Assembly (NCBI RefSeq): GCF_900110115.1
Contig: NZ_FOCM01000002.1
Location: 248,001 to 312,000, forward strand
DNA length: 64,000 nt
Direction of reading: 5' to 3'
Source: Palleronia pelagia
Lineage (GTDB): Bacteria; Pseudomonadota; Alphaproteobacteria; Rhodobacterales; Rhodobacteraceae
Each line of letters begins with the position of its first letter. Within the stretch, counting starts at the first letter, position 1. Below the pieces are notes generated by a model. The model had not been told where the DNA came from, searched no databases, and saw only the letters and a program-made list of their open reading frames with translations. The position numbers and the translations under genes are program-made. Positions 48,123 through 57,049 of the stretch are shown in pieces.

Positions 48123-49091
48123 TCAGGAGGCGGCCCGGCGGGCCGCCGCGCGCAGACGATCGCCCACCGCGTTGTCGGCCATGACGCTGCCGATCAGCAG
48201 CACCCCGATCGCCGCCAGCTGCCACGCCTGCGAGATGTTGGCGAGCTGCAGCGCGACCTGGAGCGTGGTGACGATCAGCACCGCGAGCACGGTGCCCGAG
48301 ATCCGGCCGATCCCGCCGAAGATATGCGCGCCGCCCAGCACGGCGACGGTCACCGACAGAAGCTCCATCCCCTCGCCCGCGTCGGGTCGCGCGGCCTGGA
48401 ACCACGACAGGGTCATGATCGCGGCCAGCCCGGCGATGACCCCGCTGAGGCAGTAAAGCCCGAAGCGCAGCCTCCAGACCTTCACCCCCGACAGGAACGC
48501 GGCGCGTTCGTCGTTGCCGGCGGCGTAGATATGGCTGCCGATCCGGGTGCGCGACAGCATCACGTGCAGCACCACGGCCAGCGGGACGAAGACCACCCAC
48601 ATGTGAACGGGGATGCCCAGGAACCGGCCCTGCGCCAGACCCGCGAACCAGTCGGGGATGCCCCCGATGGGCGCGCCGCCGGTCAGCGCCAGCGCCAGGC
48701 CCGAATAGGCGAAGAAGGTGGCGAGTGTGCCCATGAGCGACGGCACCTTCAGCACGCAGACCAGCACGGCGTTCACCGCGCCCAGCAGGCCGCCGATCAC
48801 AAGGCCCACGGCGCAAGCCAGCAGCAGCGGCACCCCGGCGCCGAACATCGCGGCGATGGCAAGGCCCACCAGCGACATGGTGGCGCCGACCGACAGGTCG
48901 ATGCCGGGGCCGCCCGACAGCATCACCAGCGTCTGCGCCATGCCCAGCACGCCCAGGACCGGCACGTATTGCAGCAGGTAACCCACGGTGGAGCCCTGGA
49001 GGAAATGCGGCGACAGCAGCGCCCCGGCCACTCCGGCAAGCACCAGCAGCCCGGTGAGGAACACCATGCGTTGCGTCAGCGGATCCTTCAT
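48123..49091 (-). CDS. ribose-type sugar ABC transporter permease (second)
   Basis: The 322-residue BPD_transp_2-family permease (starts MKDPLTQRMVFL) has the family segment YAAGNDERAAFLSGVKVWRLRFGLY near residue 205. About nine helices are visible. It is the last gene of the sugar-import operon; its ATG overlaps the stop of the previous permease by 4 bp. It converges stop-to-stop on the SIS gene of the catabolic operon. Confidence 0.9.
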   Translation of the reverse strand: MKDPLTQRMVFLTGLLVLAGVAGALLSPHFLQGSTVGYLLQYVPVLGVLGMAQTLVMLSGGPGIDLSVGATMSLVGLAIAAMFGAGVPLLLACAVGLVIGGLLGAVNAVLVCVLKVPSLMGTLATFFAYSGLALALTGGAPIGGIPDWFAGLAQGRFLGIPVHMWVVFVPLAVVLHVMLSRTRIGSHIYAAGNDERAAFLSGVKVWRLRFGLYCLSGVIAGLAAIMTLSWFQAARPDAGEGMELLSVTVAVLGGAHIFGGIGRISGTVLAVLIVTTLQVALQLANISQAWQLAAIGVLLIGSVMADNAVGDRLRAAARRAAS

Positions 49092-50080
49092 GACGTCCTC
49101 CGGGTTTCCAGCGCGTCCAGCACGAGGACCACGATCAGAAGGCCACCGATCACCACGGTTTCCCACAGCGACGACACCCCGATCAGTACCAGCCCGTTCT
49201 GGGTCATCTTGATGAACAGCACGCCCATCAGCGTGCCCAGCAGGCTGCCGATGCCGCCCCGGATGTTGGCGCCGCCGAGGATCGTGGCCGCGATGGCCTC
49301 GAGCGCGATGTTGGTGCCGATGTTCACCTCGACATTGCGCAGCCGCGCGACGTAGAGGACCGCCGCCAGCCCGGCGAAAAGCCCCAGAAGCGCGTAGGCC
49401 TGGATCTTGGTGCGGTCCACCCGGATGCCCACCAGCCGCGCCGCATGCTCGTCACAGCCGATGGCCACCACCCGCTGGCCCCACGGCGTGCGCCGCAGCA
49501 TGAGCCACGACAGCCCGTAGATCGCGCCGATCACGAACAGACCCGAGGGCAGACCTAAGAACTCGCCGAGCACAAGGAAGGACAGGGTGTTGGGCAGGCC
49601 GCTGATCCAGACGCCGCCGATCACCAGGAACAGGACGGCGATGAAGATGTACATGGTGCCTAGCGTTGCCACGATGGGCGGCACGCGCGACTTGGCGATG
49701 ATGGCGCCGTTCATGGCGCCCAGCGCCGCCCCAGCAGCCAGGCCGATGGGCACCACGACCATGTCGGGCATGTCGTATTGATAGGCCCGTCCGATCAGCA
49801 CCGCCGACACCGCGACGATGCCGCCCACGCTCACGTCGATCCCGCCCAGGATGATGACGATGGTCATCCCGGCGCAGATTACGGCCAGATCGACCGAGTT
49901 GCGCAGGATCGTGGTCAGGTTGCGTTCGGACAGGAAGAATTCGGATTGGCTGGCGAAGATCGCGACGAGAACGCCCAGCGCGATCAGCAACAGCACCTCC
50001 CGGCCGATGCGGATCGGCCGGGAGATCACAGATGCGCGGTTGCGCGCGTCCGAGGCTTCAGAAGTCAAAGTCGTCCACAT
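49088..50080 (-). CDS. ribose-type sugar ABC transporter permease (first)
   Basis: The 330-residue BPD_transp_2 permease has GGIDVSVGGIVAVSAVLIG near 80 and IGCDEHAARLVGIRVDRTKIQAY near 215. The ATG at 50080 would overlap the binding-protein gene by 23 bp. A GTG at 50029, after that stop, is an alternative. A strong hairpin (49997-50024) falls at the start of this gene in either case and may lower permease relative to binding-protein output. Confidence 0.88.
   Translation of the reverse strand: MWTTLTSEASDARNRASVISRPIRIGREVLLLIALGVLVAIFASQSEFFLSERNLTTILRNSVDLAVICAGMTIVIILGGIDVSVGGIVAVSAVLIGRAYQYDMPDMVVVPIGLAAGAALGAMNGAIIAKSRVPPIVATLGTMYIFIAVLFLVIGGVWISGLPNTLSFLVLGEFLGLPSGLFVIGAIYGLSWLMLRRTPWGQRVVAIGCDEHAARLVGIRVDRTKIQAYALLGLFAGLAAVLYVARLRNVEVNIGTNIALEAIAATILGGANIRGGIGSLLGTLMGVLFIKMTQNGLVLIGVSSLWETVVIGGLLIVVLVLDALETRRTS
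49997..50024 (-). promoter_or_regulatory. perfect 12-bp mRNA hairpin at the binding-protein/permease boundary
   Basis: Arms 49997-50008 and 50013-50024 are exact reverse complements (CTCCCGGCCGAT) around a 4-nt loop. It lies 34-61 bp downstream of the binding-protein stop and inside the first codons of the permease gene. In many ABC operons such stems stabilise the binding-protein mRNA and limit expression of the permeases; that role is inferred here. Confidence 0.65.
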
Positions 50081-51044
50081 TCTCTTCGGTGAACACGGCG
50101 GGCGGTCCCAGCAGGATCACGTCGTTCTCGGGCAGGTACTGGATGGTCTGCTCCAAGCCGTCGACCTCGAAATCCTCGGTGATCTCGCCGCCATCGACCA
50201 AGTGGTCGCCGACCCAGACGGTCAGGTAGCCCAGCTCGGCCGGGTTCCACAGCACCGAGAAGGGCATGGCGCCCGACTTGATGTATTCGCGCGCGGTGTT
50301 GGGCGAGCAATAGCCGGCGGTCAGCACCTCGCCCACCAGCCCGGCCGCCTCGACCGCCTGGGCGATGCCCGGGCAGGTGGTCGAGGCCATGCCCAGGACC
50401 GCCTTCAGGTCGGGGTTCCGCGTCATGGCGTCGGTGGCGAACTGGTAGGCCCGCTGCGCCGTGCCGTCGGTGTGGTCGACCGACACGATCTCGATCTCGG
50501 GATAGGCCTCGGCCGCGCGTTCCTCGATGGCGGCGATCCAGTTCTGCATCGACTGGATGGTGGGCGAGTCAGACACGATCGCGATCTTGCCGCTTTCGCC
50601 GATGCGCTCGACCGCCTCATCCAGCAGGGTGTAGCCCAGGTCCTGGTCCAGGGCCTGCGCGACGAAGAACTGCCGGTCGCTGCCCGGCGCGTCCGCGTCC
50701 GAGGTCAGCACGACGATCCCGGCCTCGAGCGCGCGCGCGATGGCGGGCTTCAGGGTTTCCTCGTCCAGGGGCGAGATCGCGATGACGTCGAAGCCCTGGT
50801 TCACGAAGCTTTCGAAGATGCGCAGCTGGTCCGCCGCGTTGGTGCTGGTCGGACCTTCCTGGACGTACTCGACGCCCAGTTCCTCGGCCGCGCGCTGCGC
50901 GCCCTCCTCCATCGCGACGTAGTAGGGAATGCCCGCGATCTGGGGTATGAACGCGATCTGCGTGGTGTCGTCCTGCGCGGCGGCGGGGATTGCGGTGGCA
51001 AGCCCCAGTGCGGCGCCCAGCGACAGTGATTTCGTCAGTGACAT
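50058..51044 (-). CDS. ribose-type sugar ABC transporter substrate-binding protein
   Basis: The 328-residue periplasmic_binding_4 protein has a signal peptide (LGAALGLATAIPAAAQ, cleavage about residue 22) and the RbsB-like pattern FIPQIAGIPYYVAMEEGAQRAAEELG and FDVIAISPLDEETLKPAIARA. GGAGGT lies before the ATG. RhaS/LsrB-like features (NPDLKAVLGMASTTCPG) suggest a pentose, deoxysugar or similar ligand. The catabolic genes share its operator, so the same sugar should feed that pathway. Confidence 0.9.
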   Translation of the reverse strand: MSLTKSLSLGAALGLATAIPAAAQDDTTQIAFIPQIAGIPYYVAMEEGAQRAAEELGVEYVQEGPTSTNAADQLRIFESFVNQGFDVIAISPLDEETLKPAIARALEAGIVVLTSDADAPGSDRQFFVAQALDQDLGYTLLDEAVERIGESGKIAIVSDSPTIQSMQNWIAAIEERAAEAYPEIEIVSVDHTDGTAQRAYQFATDAMTRNPDLKAVLGMASTTCPGIAQAVEAAGLVGEVLTAGYCSPNTAREYIKSGAMPFSVLWNPAELGYLTVWVGDHLVDGGEITEDFEVDGLEQTIQYLPENDVILLGPPAVFTEENVDDFDF

Positions 51045-51075
51045 GGAAAGACCTCCGTGATGGGTTTGTCTTGGT

Positions 51076-51849
51076 TCAACCGGCCGCAACCGGGCGCCGT
51101 TTGGTCTCGGCCGCTCCGGTGATGTAGCCGACCACCTCTTCGGGGGTGGTTTTCTGGGTTTCGAGCAGCCCGATCCGCTGACCGCGCCTGAGCACGGTGA
51201 TCCGGTCGGACACCTCGAACACATCCTGCACGTTGTGCGAGATGAGAATGACGGACTTGCCCTGGCGCCGCAGGGTCTTGATGAACTCCAGCACCTTGCG
51301 GACCTCGGCCACGGCCAGTGCGGCGGTGGGTTCGTCCATGACGATGACGTCGGCGTCGATATTCAGCGCCCTTGCGATGGCGACGCCTTGCCGCTGACCG
51401 CCCGAGAGGTATTCGACCCAGGTGTGGATGTCGGGCACATGGACGTCGAGCTCTTCCAGCAGCTCGCGCGAGCGGCGATGCATGGCGCGGCGGTCGAGGA
51501 ACGGGATGCCGGCCACGCTGCGGGTGATCTCGCGGCCGAGGAAAATATTGTCGGCGATGGTCATCTTCCCGGCCAGGGCCAGTTCCTGAAAGATCGTGGC
51601 GACGCCGCGCGACCAGGCATCCTGCGGCGAGGTGAAGCGCACCGGCTCACCGTCCAGCCGCATGACGCCCTCGTCGGCCATGTGAGCGCCGGCCAGCGTC
51701 TTGATCAGCGTCGACTTGCCGGCCCCGTTGTCGCCCACCAGCGCCATGACCTCGCCCCGGCGCAGCTCGAAGTCGACGTGGTCCAGGGCCACGACGCCGC
51801 CGAACCGTTTGACGATTCCCTCCATCGACAGCTTCAGCGTCTCGGTCAT
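51076..51849 (-). CDS. single-domain sugar ABC transporter ATPase
   Basis: The 257-residue ATPase has Walker A GDNGAGKST, signature YLSGGQRQG, Walker B VIVMDEPTAALA and switch His in ISHNVQDVF. It has one nucleotide-binding domain, whereas RbsA/MglA importers usually carry two fused domains (about 500 residues). A homodimer would be needed, as in the FrcA-type subgroup. It is the first gene of the operon; the LacI operator lies 46 bp upstream. Confidence 0.92.
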   Translation of the reverse strand: MTETLKLSMEGIVKRFGGVVALDHVDFELRRGEVMALVGDNGAGKSTLIKTLAGAHMADEGVMRLDGEPVRFTSPQDAWSRGVATIFQELALAGKMTIADNIFLGREITRSVAGIPFLDRRAMHRRSRELLEELDVHVPDIHTWVEYLSGGQRQGVAIARALNIDADVIVMDEPTAALAVAEVRKVLEFIKTLRRQGKSVILISHNVQDVFEVSDRITVLRRGQRIGLLETQKTTPEEVVGYITGAAETKRRPVAAG

Positions 51850-52194
51850 GTCAGGTCGCTCCGGGTTGGGGCAGTCCGTGGTGTTCGGCGTGAATTGAAA
51901 CGTTTCACTTTCCGCACTGTCATCGCAGCGACGCCGCCGTGTCAAATCCTTTCTGCGGTTTCGGCGTCCCGCGGCGCGGGGCCCGGCAGGCCGAGAAACG
52001 GGCGAAAACCGCCTGGATCGGCCGCGCGAAATTCGCCGCGACGACACCCAAGCCACCCCGACTCCGAAGCGGCTGACGCAATTTCGCGCATCCGTGCCGC
52101 GAAAACAGGCGTGGCCCGCACGCCACCGCACGCGCGCCCATTGCCCGGCCCCTGCCGCGCCCTAAGCCTTCCAAGCGATCCAGGGAGAAATATC
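51850..52194. other. 345-bp intergenic region between the sugar ABC operon and the glycosyltransferase gene
   Basis: The left third holds the promoter and operator of the ABC operon (51895-51945). The remainder, 51946-52194, is GC-rich with no convincing short gene in any frame. It ends with GGGAG, the ribosome site of the glycosyltransferase. Frames that are open through it have no family-like sequence. A promoter for the glycosyltransferase operon should be here but I could not assign one. Confidence 0.6.
51895..51945 (-). promoter_or_regulatory. promoter with LacI-type operator before the sugar ABC operon
   Basis: Read on the minus strand, a consensus TTGACA -35 box lies at 51945-51940, and the 14-mer GTGAAACGTTTCAA at 51908-51895 contains the palindrome TGAAACGTTTCA. 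The operator falls near the likely transcription start. The 14-mer is identical, including the non-palindromic flanking bases, to the one before the LacI-HTH-kinase gene. Control by that fused regulator is the natural inference. Confidence 0.85.
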
Positions 52195-53259
52195 TTGCCC
52201 CATGACGCGGCCTTTGCCGTTCCCGGCGACCTGAACGCCACCACCGGCGGATACCACTACGACCGCAGCCTGATCGAGGCCGTGCGCCGCGCCGGGCACG
52301 GCATGCGCCCCGTGGTCCTGCCGGGCGATTTCCCCTTCCCGACCGACACCGAGATGGCGCGGGCGGCCGACATGCTGGCCGCCCTGCCCGGCAACGAGGT
52401 CGTCATCATCGACGGTCTGGCCTTCGGCGCCCTGCCCGACGCCGCGGTCGCGCGGATCGCGGCGCCCATCGTGGCCTTGGTCCATCATCCGCTGGCCCAC
52501 GAAAGCTACCTGCCCCCCGAGACCGCCGCGCGCCTTGCCGCGCAGGAGCGGCGCAATCTCGCCCGCGCGGCGCATGTGATCGTCCCCAGCCCGCATATCC
52601 GCGACGTGCTGCTGGCCGATTACGGCGTTGCAGAGAATGACGTGACCGTCCTGCGCCCGGGCCGCAGCGGTGAGCCGCGGCCGTCGACCGAAAGGGCGAA
52701 GGACGACCCGCCGCTGATCCTGTCCGTGGGGCTGCTGCACCCGCGCAAGGGTCACGACACGCTTGTCGACGCGCTGGCGATGCTTGGTGATCTGAAGTGG
52801 CACGCGGTGATCGTCGGCGCGCCCTGGCAGGACGGCTTCGAAACCCGGCTGCGCGACCGCATCGCCGGCGCGGGGCTGACCGGCCGGGTCGAGATCGCGG
52901 GCCGGGTCCCCGACGACCGGCTGCGCGATCTCTACGACCGGGCCCATCTGTTCGCGCTGGCCACCCGGTACGAGGGGTACGGGATCGTCTTCGACGAGGC
53001 GCTGCTGAGCGGTCTGCCCATCGTCGCGACCATGGCGGGCGCGGTGCCGGGCACCGTGCCGCCTGGTGCGGGCCGGCTGGTGCCGCCCGACGACCCTGCC
53101 GCCTTCGCGACCGCGCTGCGCGGCCTGTTGAGCGATCCCGTGGCCCATGCGGGTGCCACCGGGGCCGCGCGCAGCGCCGCCCGTGACCTTCCCAGCTGGG
53201 ACGACACCGGGCGGGGACTGCTGGCCGTTCTCGACCGCGTGACGGGGCGGGCGGCATGA
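52195..53259 (+). CDS. GT4-family glycosyltransferase
   Basis: The product of about 354 residues is a GT-B glycosyltransferase. The C-terminal domain shows PPLILSVGLLHPRKGHDTLVDAL (group-1 GT start) and the EGYGIVFDEALLSGLPIVA motif with the ExxxxxxxE pair. The N-terminal segment has GGYHYDRSLIEAVRRAGH. No ATG is suitable, so I use TTG 52195, 8 nt after GGGAG. It overlaps the downstream phosphatase gene by 4 bp. Acceptor and donor are unknown. Confidence 0.88.
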   Translation: MPHDAAFAVPGDLNATTGGYHYDRSLIEAVRRAGHGMRPVVLPGDFPFPTDTEMARAADMLAALPGNEVVIIDGLAFGALPDAAVARIAAPIVALVHHPLAHESYLPPETAARLAAQERRNLARAAHVIVPSPHIRDVLLADYGVAENDVTVLRPGRSGEPRPSTERAKDDPPLILSVGLLHPRKGHDTLVDALAMLGDLKWHAVIVGAPWQDGFETRLRDRIAGAGLTGRVEIAGRVPDDRLRDLYDRAHLFALATRYEGYGIVFDEALLSGLPIVATMAGAVPGTVPPGAGRLVPPDDPAAFATALRGLLSDPVAHAGATGAARSAARDLPSWDDTGRGLLAVLDRVTGRAA

Positions 53260-54041
53260 GCGGACGGGAGGAAGACCTTGCGCTGGCCGTGGAGCTTGCG
53301 CGCGAAGCGGGGGACATCCTGCGCCATCACTGGCAGAACCGCGCGACCTTGCAGCCGCAATCCAAGCGGGCCGGCGATTTCGTATCGCAGGCCGATCTCG
53401 CGTCCGAGCGGCACCTGCGCGACCGGTTGCAGGCCGCCCGCCCCAGGGACGGCTGGCTGGGCGAGGAAACCGGCGCCGGCGCGCCCGCCCCGCGCCGCTG
53501 GATCGTCGACCCGCTGGATGGCACGACGAACTTCCTGCACGGGCTGGGCCATTTCGCGGTGTCCATCGCGCTGGAGGATGACGGCGGCCTCGCGCTCGGC
53601 GTCGTGCATGACCCGCTGCGCGGCGAGACCTTCGCCGCCACCCGCGACGGTCCCGCCACCCTGAACGGTGCCCCCATCGCGCCGTCCCCGGGTGGCGACA
53701 TGACCGCGGCGCTGTTCGGGACCGGCATCCCCTTCGGTGACATGCCCCATATCGACGACCACGCGGCAGACATCGCCCGGATCGCCCCGCATTGCGCCGG
53801 GGTGCGCCGGTTCGGCGCGGCGGCGCTGGACCTCGCCTACGTGGCGGCCGGGCGGCTGGACGGGTTCTGGGAACGGCGGTTGCAGCCATGGGACATCGCG
53901 GCCGGGATTGTCCTGCTGCGGGCCGCCGGGGCGCGGGTCGAGAGCTGGACGCCAGACGGCCCGCCCGAGACGACGGGTGACGTCATCGCCGCCGGCCCGG
54001 ACCTGTTCACGCCTTTCGCCCGGATCATCCGCGGGGGGTGA
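53256..54041 (+). CDS. inositol monophosphatase-family phosphatase
   Basis: The 261-residue Li+-sensitive-fold phosphatase carries all metal motifs: GEET (about 69-72), DPLDGTTNFLHG (about 84-95) and WDIAAG (about 211-216). IMPase, CysQ (PAP phosphatase) and histidinol-phosphatase activities share these motifs. Its overlap with the glycosyltransferase gene suggests a sugar- or inositol-phosphate substrate, but this is not proven. Confidence 0.88.
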   Translation: MSGREEDLALAVELAREAGDILRHHWQNRATLQPQSKRAGDFVSQADLASERHLRDRLQAARPRDGWLGEETGAGAPAPRRWIVDPLDGTTNFLHGLGHFAVSIALEDDGGLALGVVHDPLRGETFAATRDGPATLNGAPIAPSPGGDMTAALFGTGIPFGDMPHIDDHAADIARIAPHCAGVRRFGAAALDLAYVAAGRLDGFWERRLQPWDIAAGIVLLRAAGARVESWTPDGPPETTGDVIAAGPDLFTPFARIIRGG

Positions 54042-54047
54042 CTGCCA

Positions 54048-54779
54048 CTAGTGCGACGCGACCCGGGCGAAAAGATCGCCGGACTCCGCGTCCTCGGGCA
54101 GACCGGCCAGCCAGGCCTTCGCGGCATCGGCATCGCGCCAATCGGGCCAGAGGAACGCGCCCGTCTCGCCCTGCACGGGGTTGAAGCGATAGTCGCCCAG
54201 CGCGCACAGCCGGTCGATCACGCCGACGGTGAGCTTGGGGAAGGCGGGCAGGTATTCGACCGACAGCATCGGCAACGGCTGCGACAGGCCCGACAGGACC
54301 TCGATCTCGAAGCCCTCGACGTCGATCTTCACGTAGGACGGCATCCCGTGACGCGCGATCAGGCCGTCCAGCGTCACCATCTGCACCTGCTGGCGCCTGT
54401 CCCAGCTGACATGCTCGAACCCGTGCGCCTGCGACGCGCCGCCGACGAAGCCGGTGGCCAGCGACGACACGGTCGGGTGGCGCGACGACACGGCCATCTC
54501 GGCCACGGTCTCCTCGGCGCCGATCGCGGCCTCGACCAGGGTGATGTCGCGCGGCAGGGTGCGGCGCAGGAACCCGGCGAAAGGGGCCTGCGGCTCGAAG
54601 GCGACGACCCGGGCGCCCGCCGCCCGCATGGCCCGGGCCCGCGTTCCCATGTGCGCGCCCACGTCGAAGACCAGATCCCCCGGCGTCAAAACGCCGCGAT
54701 AGAACCGCCGCCAGGCCGCAATCGTCACGGGGTTGTGATAGATCAGGAACGACCTCAGAAAGCCCAGCCAGTGCTGCAT
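54048..54779 (-). CDS. FkbM-family methyltransferase
   Basis: The product of about 243 residues has the FkbM pattern GDLVFDVGAHMGTRARAMRAAGARVVAFEPQAP (SAM site), then VQMVTLDGLIARHGMPSYVKIDVEGFEIEVLSGL. FkbM enzymes O-methylate sugars, polyketides or lipids. The Met at 54779 has AAAGG before it. It converges on the IMPase gene with 6 bp between stops and is divergent from the ribA operon. Confidence 0.9.
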   Translation of the reverse strand: MQHWLGFLRSFLIYHNPVTIAAWRRFYRGVLTPGDLVFDVGAHMGTRARAMRAAGARVVAFEPQAPFAGFLRRTLPRDITLVEAAIGAEETVAEMAVSSRHPTVSSLATGFVGGASQAHGFEHVSWDRRQQVQMVTLDGLIARHGMPSYVKIDVEGFEIEVLSGLSQPLPMLSVEYLPAFPKLTVGVIDRLCALGDYRFNPVQGETGAFLWPDWRDADAAKAWLAGLPEDAESGDLFARVASH

Positions 54780-54920
54780 CGGGGCGCCTTTGCGATGAAT
54801 CATTGGTTGAGGGGCATTTAGCGCGCCCCGCCCTGCGTCCAGTGGCCTCACCCCGCGGGCCGGCGGAAACGCGTCGCGCAGCTTGCCTTGGTCCCAGCCC
54901 GCCTAAGTTGATCTTCCAGC

Positions 54921-56084
54921 TTGAGTAGCGATTGGACCACGGCCTTGCAGATCTTCAGACACCCCGCCGCGGATGACGACACCGGCATCGCGGCTCTCGC
55001 CCCGCGCGGGACCGAGAAACTGGCGCGGGCGCGCGGCGACCTGCGCATGGGCCTGCCGGTCGTGGTGACCGACGGCGCGCGCTCTGCGCTTGTCGCGCTG
55101 GTCGAGCCCTTGTCGGACGCGCGCCTGGCCGCCCTGTCGTCGCTCGGCCCGGTCGAGCTGGCGCTGACCGATCACCGCGCCGTGGCCCTGGGCGCGCATC
55201 CCGCGCCGGGCACCGGCAGCATCATGCGGCTGCCGCTGGCCCGCGTCGGCACCGCGGCAGCCATCCGCACCATGGCGGGCGGCATGGCCACCCTGGCGCC
55301 CGTCACGCCCGTGCCGCCCGCGGCGGCCGAGCCCGGCTCGGACCTGCACGCCGCCGCCGTGGGGCTGGCCAAGGCCGAGGAACTGCTCCCGGCGGCCGTC
55401 GTGGTGCCGCTGGGCGCCGGGCGTGCCGAGGCCACGCGGCTTGGCCTTCTGACCATCGCCGCGGGTGACATCCTTGCCGCGCTCGGGACGTCGGCCTCGC
55501 ACGGCCGCGTCAGCGCGGCGCCCCTGCCCACCGACAGCTCCGAGACCGGCCGCGTCCATGTCTTCCGGGCCGAGGGTGGCGGACGCGAACACTCGGCCGT
55601 CGAGGTCGGACAGCCGGATTTCTCGCAGCCCGTCCTCGTGCGCCTGCACTCGGCCTGTTTCACCGGCGACGTGCTGGGCAGCCGCAAGTGCGATTGCGGC
55701 CCGCAGTTGCGGGCAGCCATGACCACGATGGGCGACTCCGCGGGCGGCGTGCTGCTGTATCTCGACCAGGAGGGACGCGGCATCGGCCTGGCCAACAAGA
55801 TGCGAGCCTATAACCTGCAGGATGCCGGGCTGGACACCGTCGACGCGAACCAGTGGCTGGGCTTCGACGACGACCAGCGCGACTTCCGCATCGGCGCGCA
55901 GATGCTGCACGCCCTTGGCATCTCGCGCGTGCGGCTGATGACCAACAACCCCGCCAAGATCGCCCGCCTGACCGAGCACGGCATCGACGTGGTCGAGCGC
56001 GTGCCTTTGCAGGTCGGACGCTCGGCGCTGAACGCGCACTACCTGGCGACGAAGGCGGCCCGGTCGGGGCACCTGCTGCCATGA
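54921..56084 (+). CDS. ribA: GTP cyclohydrolase II
   Basis: The 387-residue protein has a C-terminal GCH II domain with the zinc cysteines in HSACFTGDVLGSRKCDCGPQL (about 240), GTP-binding YLDQEGRGIGLANKMRAYNLQD and the NNPAKIARLTEHGIDVVERVPL end. The N-terminal 180 residues look like a divergent, non-DHBP-synthase domain. I use TTG 54921 for lack of a better start; the true N-terminus is uncertain. It opens GTP to the ribosylamino-pyrimidine that feeds flavins. It is followed by four coupled genes that are not the usual rib genes. Confidence 0.9.
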   Translation: MSSDWTTALQIFRHPAADDDTGIAALAPRGTEKLARARGDLRMGLPVVVTDGARSALVALVEPLSDARLAALSSLGPVELALTDHRAVALGAHPAPGTGSIMRLPLARVGTAAAIRTMAGGMATLAPVTPVPPAAAEPGSDLHAAAVGLAKAEELLPAAVVVPLGAGRAEATRLGLLTIAAGDILAALGTSASHGRVSAAPLPTDSSETGRVHVFRAEGGGREHSAVEVGQPDFSQPVLVRLHSACFTGDVLGSRKCDCGPQLRAAMTTMGDSAGGVLLYLDQEGRGIGLANKMRAYNLQDAGLDTVDANQWLGFDDDQRDFRIGAQMLHALGISRVRLMTNNPAKIARLTEHGIDVVERVPLQVGRSALNAHYLATKAARSGHLLP

Positions 56085-57040
56085 ACATGCACGCCACCGC
56101 GCTGTGGTGCGACGCACCGGGCGTCGTCAGTGCGCGCGCGGGCGCGGTGGGCGACGGCATCGCGGTCGGATCGCTTTATTCCGGGATCAGCCGCGGGACC
56201 GAGCGGCTCGTCTTCGAGGGCCGCGTTCCCGACAGCGAGGCGGGGCGCATGCGCGCGCCCGCACAAGAAGGCGATTTCCCCTTCCCGGTCAAATACGGCT
56301 ACGCCGCCGTGGGCCGCGTGCTCGAAGGTCCGCGCGAGGGTCAGGAAGTCTTCGCGCTCTACCCGCACCAGACGCAATTCCGCCTGCCCGCCGAGGCGCT
56401 GACGCCCCTGCCCGACGGGCTGCCCGCCGACCGTGCCGTGCTGGGCGCAAACATGGAAACCGCGCTGAACATCCTGTGGGACAGCGGCGCGGGGGCCGGG
56501 GACAGGATCGCCGTGATCGGGGCCGGGCTGGTCGGCACGCTGACAGGCTACCTGGCCGCGCGTCTTCCGGGGGCCGAGGTCACGCTGGTCGACGTCAACG
56601 CGGACCGCGCGATGCCGGCCCGCACGCTCGACTGCGATTTCGCGAGCCCCGAGGCGGCCCCGCGTGATTGCGACGTCGTCATTCACACCTCGGCCACCGC
56701 CGACGGGCTGGCCTCTGCCATCGACTGCGCGGGGGTCGAGGCCGCCGTGGTCGAGGCCAGCTGGTACGGCAGCGGCACGGTCGCCGCCCCGCTGGGCGGC
56801 GCGTTCCACAGCCGCCGCCTGCGGATCATCGGCTCGCAGGTCGGGCAGGTGCCCCCGCACCGGCGCGCGCGCTGGGACTACGCCCGCCGCCTGGGCATGG
56901 CGCTGAACCTTCTGCGCGATCCGCGGCTCGATATCCTCATCTCGGGCGAGACGGCCTTCGCCGACCTGCCCGAACGGTATGGCGCGATCCTGGGCGACCC
57001 CGCGACCCTGTGCCACCGCGTCCGTTACGACCCAATTTAA
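56081..57040 (+). CDS. MDR/zinc-type dehydrogenase-like protein
   Basis: The 319-residue medium-chain-dehydrogenase-like protein has a Rossmann motif GDRIAVIGAGLVGTLTGYLAARLPGAEVTLVD near residue 145 and the MDR segment FPVKYGYAAVGRVLEGPREGQEVFALYPHQ. The usual catalytic GHE zinc motif is not evident, so zinc use is doubtful. It starts in an ATGA overlap with ribA. The reaction is unknown; context suggests a reduction on a pterin, pyrimidine or linked sugar. Confidence 0.82.
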   Translation: MNMHATALWCDAPGVVSARAGAVGDGIAVGSLYSGISRGTERLVFEGRVPDSEAGRMRAPAQEGDFPFPVKYGYAAVGRVLEGPREGQEVFALYPHQTQFRLPAEALTPLPDGLPADRAVLGANMETALNILWDSGAGAGDRIAVIGAGLVGTLTGYLAARLPGAEVTLVDVNADRAMPARTLDCDFASPEAAPRDCDVVIHTSATADGLASAIDCAGVEAAVVEASWYGSGTVAAPLGGAFHSRRLRIIGSQVGQVPPHRRARWDYARRLGMALNLLRDPRLDILISGETAFADLPERYGAILGDPATLCHRVRYDPI

Positions 57041-57049
57041 GGAGCAACC

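Noticed and set aside
51235-52194. Upstream extension of the glycosyltransferase frame through the promoter region and the antisense of the ABC ATPase
   Set aside because: The extension has no domain character and would span the LacI operator; a TTG with a good ribosome site fits the fold start.
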